Made by a program: the position numbers and the translations under genes. From NCBI RefSeq assembly GCF_025685645.1, contig NZ_JAGSYF010000002.1:372001-436000 (forward strand): a DNA stretch of 64,000 nt, read 5' to 3'. The stretch is from Edaphobacter bradus. Lineage in GTDB: Bacteria; Acidobacteriota; Terriglobia; Terriglobales; Acidobacteriaceae. Shown piece by piece: positions 31,357 through 39,757 of the stretch (the stretch's first letter is position 1; each line of letters opens with the position of its first letter). The notes under the pieces are model-generated. The model saw nothing but the letters and a program-made list of their open reading frames with translations, was not told the DNA's origin and did no database searches.

Positions 31357-32556
31357 ATGGACCAGGTCACGGAAAGCCTCCAACGCAAACGACTCGGTCG
31401 GCGGATCCTCATCGGTGTCGTCGTCGGAGCAGTAATCACACTGCTCCTCACCGCCTACCAGGTCAACCGCAACCCGCGCACTGACGACGCCAGCGTCTGG
31501 GCCAACTACATCCTGATGGCACCTGAGGTCGAAGGACGCCTCGTCGAGCTCCACGTCAAAGACAACTCCTACGTCAAAAAGGGAGACCTGCTCTTCGTCA
31601 TCGAACCGCGCCCCTTCGAGTACGCCCTCCAGCAGGCGCTCGCCGACCAGGAGCTGCTCGAGCAGCAGATCATCGACGAGCGGCGCAAGATCGCCGCACA
31701 AAACAGTGCTGTTGCAGCCGCCGGGGCCGCCTTGCATACATCGAAGACAGGCGTCCGGACTGCAAGCAGCAGCGTCGATACCGCCAAGGCTGCCGTCTCC
31801 AGGGCCCAGGCTGCCGAAACCGCAGCCGCCGCCCGCCTCAAGTACGCCCAGAACGACCTGAACCGCGTGCAGCCCCTGCTCGCCAAGCAATTCGTCACCG
31901 TCGATCAGGTCGACCAGGCCAGCACCAACGTTCGCGTAGCACAGGGAAACTACGATGAGGCGCAGGCCGCTCTCACTCAGGCACAGTCTCAGCTTGACGA
32001 AGCTGTTCTCCGCCACGACCAGGCGGGAACTCTGGCAATTCAATCACAAGCCCAGCTGGGACAGGCCATCCACGACATCGACCGCATCGAGACCCTCATC
32101 GCCGAGCGCCCCGCCAAAGCCGCTCGCGTCGACACCGCACGCCTCAATCTCGCATGGACCCGCGTTGTCTCCCCCTTCGACGCCTATGTCACCAGCTTGA
32201 ACATCTCCGAAGGGGCCTACGCGCACGTCGGAACTCCCGTGTTCACCCTCATCGACACGCGCAACTGGTACGTCATCGCCAACTACCGCGAGGCCAAGCT
32301 CAAGAACATCCACCTCGGCTCACACGTCGACGTCTACGTCATGGGACACCCCGACCGCCGATTCCATGGCCACGTCGAGAGCATCGGCTTCGGAGTCCTC
32401 CCCGAGGACGGCAACTTCACCTCCGGCTTGCCAAACATCGAGCGCACTCTCAACTGGGTGCATCTCTCCGCCCGCTTTCCTGTCCGCGTGCACGTCGACG
32501 ACCCCGACCCAATCCTCTTTCGCATCGGAACAACCGCCGTCACCGTCGTGAGGTAA
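31357..32556 (+). CDS. mdtN: HlyD-family membrane-fusion protein (MdtN-like)
   Basis: A 399-residue periplasmic adaptor anchored by one N-terminal helix (ILIGVVVGAVITLLLTAY). A biotinyl-lipoyl-like half-motif follows (APEVEGRLVELHVKDNSYVK, KGDLLFVIEPRPFEYAL), then a long Ala-rich coiled-coil hairpin (about residues 90-245). The second half-motif and beta-barrel follow (RVVSPFDAYVTSLNISEGAY, VGTPVFTLID). It would link the FUSC inner-membrane protein to TolC. It begins 9 bp after ytcA and ends 3 bp before the FUSC gene. Confidence 0.9.
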   Translation: MDQVTESLQRKRLGRRILIGVVVGAVITLLLTAYQVNRNPRTDDASVWANYILMAPEVEGRLVELHVKDNSYVKKGDLLFVIEPRPFEYALQQALADQELLEQQIIDERRKIAAQNSAVAAAGAALHTSKTGVRTASSSVDTAKAAVSRAQAAETAAAARLKYAQNDLNRVQPLLAKQFVTVDQVDQASTNVRVAQGNYDEAQAALTQAQSQLDEAVLRHDQAGTLAIQSQAQLGQAIHDIDRIETLIAERPAKAARVDTARLNLAWTRVVSPFDAYVTSLNISEGAYAHVGTPVFTLIDTRNWYVIANYREAKLKNIHLGSHVDVYVMGHPDRRFHGHVESIGFGVLPEDGNFTSGLPNIERTLNWVHLSARFPVRVHVDDPDPILFRIGTTAVTVVR

Positions 32557-32559
32557 CGT

Positions 32560-34662
32560 ATGTCCGAAAGCGTCGCATCCGCGAAGACCGCTTCCGCGTG
32601 GCCTGCAGCCCTCTCCCCATGGGTCGACCGTATCCGGGCTGATCTGCAGCCCACACCCGGACGCCTCGGCAGCTCGTTGCGCATCGTTCTCACCACGATC
32701 ATCACGCTCATCCTGCTCCAGGCTCTCAGGATGCCGCAGGCCTCCCTCGGGCTGTTCTTCATCTTCCTGGTCGGCCGCGACTCCCCCGCCGTCTCGCTTC
32801 GCTCCGGCATCTTCGCGTCCATCTCCCTCGGAGCCGCCGCTGCTCTCTCGCTCTCAGCCGTCGGCTTATCGGAAAACGACCCCATCGTGCGGCTCCTCAG
32901 CGTCACCGTCGTCGCCTTCATCGTGGGAATTCTTCTGGTCTCGACGACAGTCGGGGTTCTCGCTGTCGCAGGCGGTTTGATCTACTCCACTCTCATCGGC
33001 TTATGGGAGAACCATAACGTCTCGCAGGATTTTCTGGTCAAGCGAACGCTCTACATCGTCGCCACCGTCCTCCTCGCGATCGCCGTTTCCGTAGCCGTCG
33101 AATACCTCTTCGGAACCAAAGACCCCGTCAAGGAGCTGATGAAGCAGCGCAGGATTCGCTACCAGGCTCTCGAAACGATGTTCTCCCTCTTCGCCCAGGG
33201 AGCGCCAAGCGAACAAACCCTTCCCGCCGTCATCGCCGTCTCCCGGCTCGCTTCCGGCGGGCAGACCAACATGCAGCAGCTCTACAACACCATCGTCGAC
33301 CGTAACCTCGACCCCGGCATTCTGCCCTTCGGAACCCGCGTGCGCCTCACTATGCTGGCACAGCTCATGGACGTCTCAGCCGCCTTCGCTACGCAGAACC
33401 CGGCCGTAACCGATCCGGAGCTGCAACAACGCTGCGCCCATCTCGCCGCGATCTGCCGCGCCATCAAGGACGATCTCAGGCCATCCGTAGAAGCCCTGAA
33501 AGAACATGGCGTCCTTGATCCGACTTCTCTGATCGGGCGCGTCGATACAACGCTTCACGACATTCTCTCCATGCCGGCGAAAGGCCCAGAAGTCAACCGC
33601 GAGCTCATCGCGCTCGCTTCAAGCAAGGTCCCTGTCTTTATCCCCGGCAAGTGGAAAGAACTGAAGACCGTCGCCTTCGCCCTCAGGGTCAGCCTCTGCG
33701 CCACCTTCTGCTACATCTTCTATCACGCTGTCGACTGGCCCGGAATCTCAACCTGCGTCACGACCGTCATGGTCACTGCACTCACCAGCAGCGGAGCCCT
33801 CAAGCAGAAGCTGCTCTTCCGCCTCATCGGCTCTCTCATCGGCGGCCTCATCCTCGGACTCGGCGCAACAGTCGCTTTCTTCCCTCACATGGATACCCTC
33901 AACTCGCTCGTGGTGCTCATCGGCGCCGTCGCGCTGCTGAGCGCCTGGGTTGCCGCTGGACGCCACTTCAGCTACGTCGGCGTTCAGATGGCCTTTGCCT
34001 TCTACATCGTAGCCTTTGAAGACTTCAGCGCCCCGACGGAACTCGCTCCTGCGCGCGACCGCTTCATAGGAATCCTGCTCGCTCTCATCGTCATGGCCTA
34101 TGTCTTCGATCTCCTCTGGCCCGTCCGCACCGTCACCGAAATGCGCACCGCCCTTGCCGGCATCCTGCGCGGCCAAGCCAACTACCTTCGATTAACCACA
34201 CCTCCCCTCCCCCGCGAAATCGCCGAACTTCGGCACAAGGCCGATCAGCTTCGCGACCAGATCGGCAAGACTGCCGCCGGCATCCGCACCACGGCAGAGT
34301 TCATCGATTACGAGTTCGGCGTCGATCGCGAACAACACCGCCGCACCGGTCAAATGATCGTCCAGTCCGGGCTGACTTCGGTCGGCTTCTTCTGGAATCA
34401 GTTCGTCGTCCTCCACAAGGAGGCAGACTTGGACTTCATCACCCACCCCCAGCTCGCGGCAATGCGCCGGACCATAGCTGACGGCATGGACGCCATGGCC
34501 AGCTCCGTTGTGCAAGGAACAGCCTTCCCAAAGATCGACGCCACCACAGCGATCGATCCCGCTCTCTTCAGCGACCCTCGCTACGGCGAGTACGCGCGCA
34601 ACTCAGTCGACCGCTTCAACGAACTCCAGACGGTCATCTCCGATCTGCAAACCGCCGCCTGA
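32560..34662 (+). CDS. mdtO: FUSC-family inner-membrane transporter (MdtO-like)
   Basis: A 700-residue protein of the aromatic-acid exporter/fusaric-acid-resistance superfamily, close in size to E. coli MdtO (about 680). Two blocks of membrane helices are visible, about residues 30-190 (RIVLTTIITLILLQALRM, VVAFIVGILLVSTTVGVL) and about 365-525 (VAFALRVSLCATFCYIFYHA, LIGSLIGGLILGLGATV), each followed by a soluble helical part. It probably exports an aromatic or cationic toxic compound together with the HlyD and TolC proteins encoded upstream. Its stop lies 10 bp from the convergent chitinase gene. Confidence 0.88.
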   Translation: MSESVASAKTASAWPAALSPWVDRIRADLQPTPGRLGSSLRIVLTTIITLILLQALRMPQASLGLFFIFLVGRDSPAVSLRSGIFASISLGAAAALSLSAVGLSENDPIVRLLSVTVVAFIVGILLVSTTVGVLAVAGGLIYSTLIGLWENHNVSQDFLVKRTLYIVATVLLAIAVSVAVEYLFGTKDPVKELMKQRRIRYQALETMFSLFAQGAPSEQTLPAVIAVSRLASGGQTNMQQLYNTIVDRNLDPGILPFGTRVRLTMLAQLMDVSAAFATQNPAVTDPELQQRCAHLAAICRAIKDDLRPSVEALKEHGVLDPTSLIGRVDTTLHDILSMPAKGPEVNRELIALASSKVPVFIPGKWKELKTVAFALRVSLCATFCYIFYHAVDWPGISTCVTTVMVTALTSSGALKQKLLFRLIGSLIGGLILGLGATVAFFPHMDTLNSLVVLIGAVALLSAWVAAGRHFSYVGVQMAFAFYIVAFEDFSAPTELAPARDRFIGILLALIVMAYVFDLLWPVRTVTEMRTALAGILRGQANYLRLTTPPLPREIAELRHKADQLRDQIGKTAAGIRTTAEFIDYEFGVDREQHRRTGQMIVQSGLTSVGFFWNQFVVLHKEADLDFITHPQLAAMRRTIADGMDAMASSVVQGTAFPKIDATTAIDPALFSDPRYGEYARNSVDRFNELQTVISDLQTAA

Positions 34663-34671
34663 CCGGCGTCT

Positions 34672-35913
34672 TCATCGCCCCTCGGCACGCGGCGTCTCGC
34701 CGCCATGCAGCCCCGCATCGATCGCATCCAGCAGCGCGCCTGAAGGATCGTTGAAGTACTCCCAGAACATCACTCCCCCCAGCCTTCTCTCCGTCACATA
34801 CTGGCACTTTCTCGCGACCGACTCTGGATCTTCATACGAGATAAAGATATGAGCCTGCTCGCTGTACAGATAGGGCACCGCAGACTCCGTGTCCCAGTAC
34901 CTCACATAGCCGTCATCCAGCAGGCCCTGCACATCGCCGTAGGAAAAATGCGACCCCGGAACCGCCTTGCCCGGCTGGAACAGCCCATGGTCCTCGCTCG
35001 AAACCTCACCCCACGTCTTCCCATAGAACGGCACGCCGAGCACGATCTTGCCTGCCGAAACTCCCGCCTCCTCAAACGCCCTCACCGAGTCATCCGCCGA
35101 GACGTGCCTCGGATCGGCCGCGTTCGTCAGCAGCGGAGAATCATGCCCCGTCGTCTTGTCGATCCCCGGCAGATAGTAGTCGTACGTCATCAGGTTTACC
35201 GTCTCGACATACCGCTGCACCTTCGCCATCTCCGTGTGCGCCAGAAAGTTATGCGACGCCCCCGTCGCAATCGACGTCACCAGATGCCGCCCCAGCCGTC
35301 TCCCCTCGCGGTCGAACCGCTGCCTCAGCTCCATCAGCAGCAGCGTGTAGTTCTGCTTGTCCTCCGGGCGAAACTTGTTATTGTTGCCGGCAATCCCCGG
35401 ATACTCCCAGTCGATGTCCACCCCATCGAGGTTGTACTTCTCCACAAACCGCACCGCGCTGTCGATGAACCTCCCCCGCGACCGCCGCGTCAGCGCCATG
35501 TCCGAAAAGTTCCCCGACCACGTCCACCCACCCACCGAGACCACCACCGTCAGCGCCGGATTGTCGCGCTTCAGCCCATTCAGCGCCGCGAGGTTCTCCG
35601 CGTCATGCGGAAACCCCTCCACCATCTCACCGTCCTTCAGGTTCGCAAACGCGTAGTTGATCCGCGTCACCTTGCGCGCCGCAACTGTACTCGGATCGAT
35701 CGCTGTGTTCTGCGGAAAGAGGTACGCGATCACCATCTTGCTCTCCGCCTGACGTTTCGCCGGACTCCTGGCTGGGCCCTTCAATGGGTGGGTCCCCTCA
35801 CCCTTCGCCTTCCCCTGCGAATCAGCCGCAAAGGCCGGAGCACCACACACCAACAGAACAAAAGCAGCAGCATGAACAAGCATGATGCTTCGACGGAAGA
35901 GCCACAGATTCAT
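34672..35913 (-). CDS. Exported GH18 chitinase
   Basis: A 413-residue protein with a signal peptide (MLVHAAAFVLLVCGAPAFAA) and a short basic linker. The GH18 barrel starts near residue 59 (KMVIAYLFPQN). The SxGG motif is in VVSVGGWTW, the catalytic DxxDxDxE motif in NLDGVDIDWEYPG (acid/base Glu170), and later MTYDYYLPG and GVMFWEYFNDPSG are typical. It would cleave chitin or related N-acetylglucosamine polymers outside the cytoplasm. A start at 35883 would leave the signal intact but has no better ribosome binding site. No chitin-binding module is seen. Confidence 0.9.
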   Translation of the reverse strand: MNLWLFRRSIMLVHAAAFVLLVCGAPAFAADSQGKAKGEGTHPLKGPARSPAKRQAESKMVIAYLFPQNTAIDPSTVAARKVTRINYAFANLKDGEMVEGFPHDAENLAALNGLKRDNPALTVVVSVGGWTWSGNFSDMALTRRSRGRFIDSAVRFVEKYNLDGVDIDWEYPGIAGNNNKFRPEDKQNYTLLLMELRQRFDREGRRLGRHLVTSIATGASHNFLAHTEMAKVQRYVETVNLMTYDYYLPGIDKTTGHDSPLLTNAADPRHVSADDSVRAFEEAGVSAGKIVLGVPFYGKTWGEVSSEDHGLFQPGKAVPGSHFSYGDVQGLLDDGYVRYWDTESAVPYLYSEQAHIFISYEDPESVARKCQYVTERRLGGVMFWEYFNDPSGALLDAIDAGLHGGETPRAEGR

Positions 35914-36040
35914 CCAATTCCCATCTTCGAAGACCTGGCACCACCCGCGACAGACAATCCACCTCGCAAAGGCAACGCCTAAACCAAGTCTAGTGCAACC
36001 ACCAGCCCCAAATGCGCCACAGCAATCGCGACCACCGTAA

Positions 36041-36210
36041 CCGTTGCGCCCTTTGCGTTGCCGTTGCGCCCTTTGCGTTCGTCGTTGCCGTTGCCGTTGC
36101 CCTTGTTTTTGTTTTTGCTGTTGCCGTTCTTAGTTGTCATCCCCGAAGGGGATCTGCTGCTTCTGCTTCTGTTGCTGTTGCGGTTGCGGTTGCCTTTGCT
36201 GTTGCCGCTC
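36041..36210. repeat. GTTGCC-type hexamer tract with a tandem 20-bp repeat
   Basis: Positions 36041-36060 and 36061-36080 are a tandem 20-bp duplication with one mismatch (CCGTTGCGCCCTTTGCGTTG). It continues as degenerate GTTGCC/GTTTTT/CTGCTT hexamers to about 36210, with an REP-like core inside at 36135-36159. Such strand-asymmetric tracts (G/T-rich on plus) are prone to replication slippage. Confidence 0.75.
36135..36159. repeat. Short REP-like element, copy A
   Basis: TGTCATCC-CCGAAGGGG-ATCTGCTG shares its ends (TGTCATCCC and GGGATCTGCTG) with a longer element at 49992-50036, as if the middle had been lost. Both lie between genes. Two copies in one window suggest a dispersed family. Confidence 0.55.
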
Positions 36211-36436
36211 CCCAATTAGCCGCAACTGCCCAGGTGCCCCGTCCTTGACGCAGTCTCATCGCAACAAGGGCGGGAAAGAAGTCCATCCCATTCCCAAACA
36301 ATCACTTACGCAAAACTTGCTCAAAGCTCCAGCAAATTCGCCTGTCAACCCCCCAGACCACTCATCCAACGCAAAACAAAGACTTTACAAGTGGCAGAGC
36401 AGTTCCAGTCAGTCTTGTAAAATGAAACCAGACCAG

Positions 36437-36481
36437 AAAGAGAATAGAGGCCGGACAAAAAGTCCCGGCCTATATCTCTTT
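36437..36481. terminator. Orphan terminator-like hairpin
   Basis: An outer stem AAAGAGA/TCTCTTT (36437-36443, 36475-36481) and an inner stem AGGCCGG/CCGGCCT (36448-36454, 36465-36471) surround a 10-base loop containing AAAAA. T or A runs flank it on both strands. It has the form of a bidirectional terminator, but the nearest gene ends are far away, so it may end a small unannotated transcript. Confidence 0.5.
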
Positions 36482-36512
36482 TAGAATAAAGATTTTACCG
36501 GTAACTAACTTG

Positions 36513-36556
36513 TTTTCAATATTTTAGCAAGCCAAATTTTGCTAAACGATTGAAAA
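36513..36556. repeat. 44-bp imperfect palindrome upstream of the amidase gene
   Basis: TTTTCAAT (36513-36520) pairs with ATTGAAAA (36549-36556) and TTAGCAA (36524-36530) pairs with TTGCTAA (36539-36545), with 3-base mismatched gaps and an 8-base centre. It is AT-rich and 63 bp before the amidase start. It could be an operator or a structured RNA. Confidence 0.5.
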
Positions 36557-36618
36557 TGTAGAATTTACAAAAACTAAGGGGGGAGGGGGGTACCACCAGG
36601 CCTGTTACGCTGTCCTGA

Positions 36619-38280
36619 ATGCACAGACCACATGCCCTGCCACACGCGTTCCTGCTCGGATGCCTCACAGCTGCCTGCGCCGCCCAAACCAACCCACAGA
36701 CCAGCCAGCCCGCCAGCTCAATCGACCGTGACCTGATGGAGGTCTCCGTCCCGCAGCTTGAGCAGCTCTACGCGCAGCATCGCTACACCGTCACGCAGGT
36801 CACCCGTTGGTACCTCGACCGCATCAACCGCTACGACGGAACCTATCGCGCGCTTCTCTACCTCGACGCCGAAGCCGCGCTCCGCACCGCCGCAGCAGAG
36901 GACGGCGAGCCGCCATCGGCACATCACGGAGCGCTTTGGGGCGTGCCGATCCTCATCAAGGCCAACACCAGCGTCCAAGGCTGGGTGACCAGCGCCGGCT
37001 GGGAGGGTTACACCCTTCCGGGCAAACAGCTCGTCTCGCCGCGCGACGCCATGATCGTCCAGCGCCTCAAGGCCGCCGGAGCCGTGCTGCTCGGCCAGAC
37101 CAATATGCCCGACTTCGCCGCCAGCGACACCAACATCAGCACCGCCGGCGGACGCACCGGCGACGCCTACGACGTCCGCTTCTCTCCCGGAGGCTCCTCC
37201 GGCGGGACCGCGACCGGGGTCGCCGCCAACTTCGCCGTCCTCGGAACCGGAACCGACACCGCGAACTCCGTCCGCCAGCCCGCGGCCAACAACAGCCTCG
37301 TCGGCTTCCTCCCGACGCGAGGCCTCACCAGCATCGCCGGAATCCATCCGCTCGACTGGCTGCGCGACAACACCGGCCCGCTGACGCGCGACATCACCAG
37401 CGCTGCCATCGCACTCGAAGTCATGCAGGCCGAAGACCCGCTCGACACCTGGACAAAGGACTCGCTCGCGAAGGCCGAGCCCGGACCGTACACGAAGTAC
37501 CTGAAGAAGGACGCGCTCAAAGGTAAGCGCTTCGCAGTCCCCTGGTTCGTCCTCGAAGGCTCGCCTGACGTCTACGGCACTGGGCCGGACGCTCCGCCGC
37601 TCGGCGGAGCAGTCGTCCCCGAGACGCGCGCCGCCCTCATGAAGGCCATCGAACGGATGCGCGCCGCCGGAGCCACCGTCATCATCGACAAGGAGATTCT
37701 GCCCGAGAGCTTCTTCGCCGTCGCTCGCAGGATGAACACGCGGCCCTATCGCCGCGAAGGCGTCGACCTCTTCCTGCGCGACTTCGGCCCGCCGCAGTAC
37801 CACTCCGTCGCCGAGTACGAAGCCGCCACTGGCGAGAAGTTTCCCGCCTTCATGGTCGGCGGCATCCGCCCCGGCAAGGACACCGACGGAGACATGACGC
37901 AGCGCAGCCTCGAGACCGACCCCGACGCCGAAGCAAACTTCTACGGCCCCCAGCGCGAAGCCCTCTCCATCTACGAGGAGACGCGCAAAAAGTGGCGCCT
38001 CGATGGCTTCGTCTATCCCGCGCTTCAGATTCCAACCTACGACGAGACCGTTCCCGGAGCGTCGAAGGCCGGCCCCTACAGCGAAACCGGATGGATCAAC
38101 CGCATCGGAGTTCCCGCAGTCTCCGTCCCCGGAGGCTTCTACTCGAACGGACTTCCCTTCGGGCTGGAGATCTCCGGAGTCCGCTGGAAGGACGGCGACC
38201 TGCTCGGTTACGCCTACGCCTACGAGCAGGCGACGCACAACCGCAAGCTGCCCAAACTGGTCGAAGGGCATCGGAAGTAG
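36619..38280 (+). CDS. Exported amidase-signature-family enzyme
   Basis: A 553-residue protein with a short signal (HAFLLGCLTAACAAQ; a Cys at the end of LTAAC could be lipidated). The amidase-signature core is clear. The catalytic Lys is in VPILIKANTSVQG, the Gly/Ser-rich stretch with the cis-Ser is SPGGSSGGTATG, and the nucleophile Ser is in GTDTANSVRQPA, where the common form is GSDTGGSIRxPA; the Ser itself is kept. LPTRGLTSIAG and GPLTRDI are also typical. It hydrolyses an amide bond of an unknown substrate outside the cytoplasm. It seems to be a single-gene unit ended by a hairpin shared with the convergent GH30 gene. Confidence 0.88.
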   Translation: MHRPHALPHAFLLGCLTAACAAQTNPQTSQPASSIDRDLMEVSVPQLEQLYAQHRYTVTQVTRWYLDRINRYDGTYRALLYLDAEAALRTAAAEDGEPPSAHHGALWGVPILIKANTSVQGWVTSAGWEGYTLPGKQLVSPRDAMIVQRLKAAGAVLLGQTNMPDFAASDTNISTAGGRTGDAYDVRFSPGGSSGGTATGVAANFAVLGTGTDTANSVRQPAANNSLVGFLPTRGLTSIAGIHPLDWLRDNTGPLTRDITSAAIALEVMQAEDPLDTWTKDSLAKAEPGPYTKYLKKDALKGKRFAVPWFVLEGSPDVYGTGPDAPPLGGAVVPETRAALMKAIERMRAAGATVIIDKEILPESFFAVARRMNTRPYRREGVDLFLRDFGPPQYHSVAEYEAATGEKFPAFMVGGIRPGKDTDGDMTQRSLETDPDAEANFYGPQREALSIYEETRKKWRLDGFVYPALQIPTYDETVPGASKAGPYSETGWINRIGVPAVSVPGGFYSNGLPFGLEISGVRWKDGDLLGYAYAYEQATHNRKLPKLVEGHRK

Positions 38281-38284
38281 CGAA

Positions 38285-38319
38285 CGAAGGGGCCTGAAAC
38301 GATTCGCTCAGGCCCTTCG
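38285..38319. terminator. Hairpin between the convergent amidase and GH30 genes
   Basis: CGAAGGGGCCTGA and TCAGGCCCTTCG pair with a single bulged G around a 10-base loop. The position between two converging stop codons suggests a bidirectional terminator. There is no long T run, so efficiency is uncertain. Confidence 0.65.
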
Positions 38320-38343
38320 CCCTCACGCTGTCCTCAATCGCCA

Positions 38344-39744
38344 CTACCGCCAGACGTAAGTTCCAACCGAGCCAGCGCCCAGCGAGGTCGAGAAGATCTC
38401 GCCGTGATACCGCACGCTGAACTCTTTCGGCGAGTTGCTGGTGTTCGCCACGATCAAGGCCTTCGCGCCCTGTGGAGTGACGAAGGCGACGTTCGGCAAC
38501 GCATCGGCGTTACTCGAGTCGATGCGAACCGAGCCTTCAGGCACGAACTTCGACGCGTGCGCGACTGTGTAGTACGCAATGTTGCGAGTCACACGGCTGC
38601 CGTCGATGGTGATCGCACCCTGACATACGGGGCATCCGCCGTCGTTCGTATGCGGCCCAAACTGCGGATCGGCCGCGAGGTTCCACAGCAGCACGTTCCT
38701 GCTCCAGTTGCGCGTGGCTCCGATCACGATTCGGGCCTCCGGCCTTGCAATGTTCAGCGGGGCGTCACTGCCACGATCCGTAACCATCTGCTCGGTGAAG
38801 TACATATTCTTCTTCGGGAAGGCATCATGCACCTGCGTCATGGCATCGACTGTGCCGCCGTAGAGATGGAATCCAGTTCCATCGACGTACTTGGCTGCTC
38901 CGGCATCTTTGAGGATGGAGAGAGGATAGGCCGGGTGGTCGAGGTTGTGATCGTACAGAACAATCCTGGTCTTGATGCCTGCTTTTTGAAACGCGGGGCC
39001 AAGATGGTTCTCAATGAAGTCGGCCTGCTCGGACTCAAGCATGAGCATGCTGGGTGTGTTCTTCTCGTTCAGCGGCTCATTCTGGACCGTGAGGGCGTCG
39101 ATCGTTATTCCCTCAGCCTGCATCGCCAGAATGTACTTCACGAAGTACTTCGCATACGCGTCGAAGTACTCCGGCTTCAGCACGCCTCCCTTAGCGACAC
39201 CGGTCGTCTTCATCCACAGCGGAGCGGACCACGGAGAGGCGAGGATTTTGATCTTCGGATCGATCGCCAGAATCTGCTTGAGAACGGGGATGACATCGGC
39301 GCGGTCGGGCTCGAGGCTGAACTTCGCCATGTCGGGGTCGGTCTCTCCCTGCGGCAGGTCGTCGTAGGAGTAGACATGGTCGTTCATGTCGGACGAGCCT
39401 ACGCTGACACGCAGATAACTGACTCCGATGCCATCGCCGTCGCCGGTGAACAGTTCCCTGAGCAGCGCGGCGCGCGCCGCCGGATCCATGTGCGCAATGA
39501 GTTGCGCGCTGCCACCGGTAAGTGCAAACCCGAAGCCGTCGATCGTCTGGTACTTCTTCGTCTCATCGACGTCGATGGTGAGACCGGCCGCGGCGGCCTT
39601 CGTGAACGGGATGGACGGAGTCTGCAGCTGCAGAAGCGCTGACCGATCAGGGTTCGTCAACCAGAGTGAGGCATCCTTCTGTGCGAACGATGGCAGGGGA
39701 AGCATGGCCATCGCAAGAGCAAGCTTCGTAAACTTCGAGATCAT
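38344..39744 (-). CDS. Exported GH30 glycosidase (beta-1,6-glucanase/glucosylceramidase-like)
   Basis: A 466-residue protein with a signal peptide ending near LPSFAQ. It has the GH30 (beta/alpha)8 barrel with flanking beta domain: IDGFGFALTGGSAQLI, SYLRVSVGSSDMND, ASPWSAPLWMKT. The acid/base is Glu223 in LTVQNEPLNE and the nucleophile Glu318 in MYFTEQMVT. The C-terminal all-beta part is at about residues 375-466. Bacterial enzymes of this type mostly cleave beta-1,6-glucan or glucosylated substrates. It is the third gene of an operon with GH3 and GH5 enzymes, 13 bp after the GH5 gene. Confidence 0.9.
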   Translation of the reverse strand: MISKFTKLALAMAMLPLPSFAQKDASLWLTNPDRSALLQLQTPSIPFTKAAAAGLTIDVDETKKYQTIDGFGFALTGGSAQLIAHMDPAARAALLRELFTGDGDGIGVSYLRVSVGSSDMNDHVYSYDDLPQGETDPDMAKFSLEPDRADVIPVLKQILAIDPKIKILASPWSAPLWMKTTGVAKGGVLKPEYFDAYAKYFVKYILAMQAEGITIDALTVQNEPLNEKNTPSMLMLESEQADFIENHLGPAFQKAGIKTRIVLYDHNLDHPAYPLSILKDAGAAKYVDGTGFHLYGGTVDAMTQVHDAFPKKNMYFTEQMVTDRGSDAPLNIARPEARIVIGATRNWSRNVLLWNLAADPQFGPHTNDGGCPVCQGAITIDGSRVTRNIAYYTVAHASKFVPEGSVRIDSSNADALPNVAFVTPQGAKALIVANTSNSPKEFSVRYHGEIFSTSLGAGSVGTYVWR

Positions 39745-39757
39745 TCAGTCTCCTGAT

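Larger units (their letters stand above)
35914..36618. other. Gene-free 705-bp region with repeats and hairpins
   Basis: I see no convincing gene here. From about 36041 to 36210 it is a GTTGCC-type hexamer-rich tract interrupted by a short REP-like element. From about 36260 it becomes AT-rich, with a terminator-like hairpin (36437-36481), an imperfect 44-bp palindrome (36513-36556) and a G-rich stretch (about 36578-36590) just before the amidase gene. Frames across the hexamer tract give only low-complexity Gly/Asn or Val/Ala strings. Confidence 0.6.

Noticed and set aside
34849..35982. 377-codon open frame antisense to the chitinase
   Set aside because: The translation is a low-complexity Arg/His/Pro string; the chitinase on the other strand has all GH18 motifs.
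35979..36215. 78-codon Gly/Asn/Lys-repeat frame over the hexamer tract
   Set aside because: The repeats are a result of the DNA hexamers (frames on both strands are low-complexity), with no ribosome binding site.
36718..38271. 517-codon open frame antisense to the amidase gene
   Set aside because: It mirrors the amidase, which has complete active-site motifs; the translation is Gly/Val/Ala-rich without any domain.
38404..39642. 412-codon open frame antisense to the GH30 gene
   Set aside because: It is a shadow of the GH30 coding strand with no recognisable domain.
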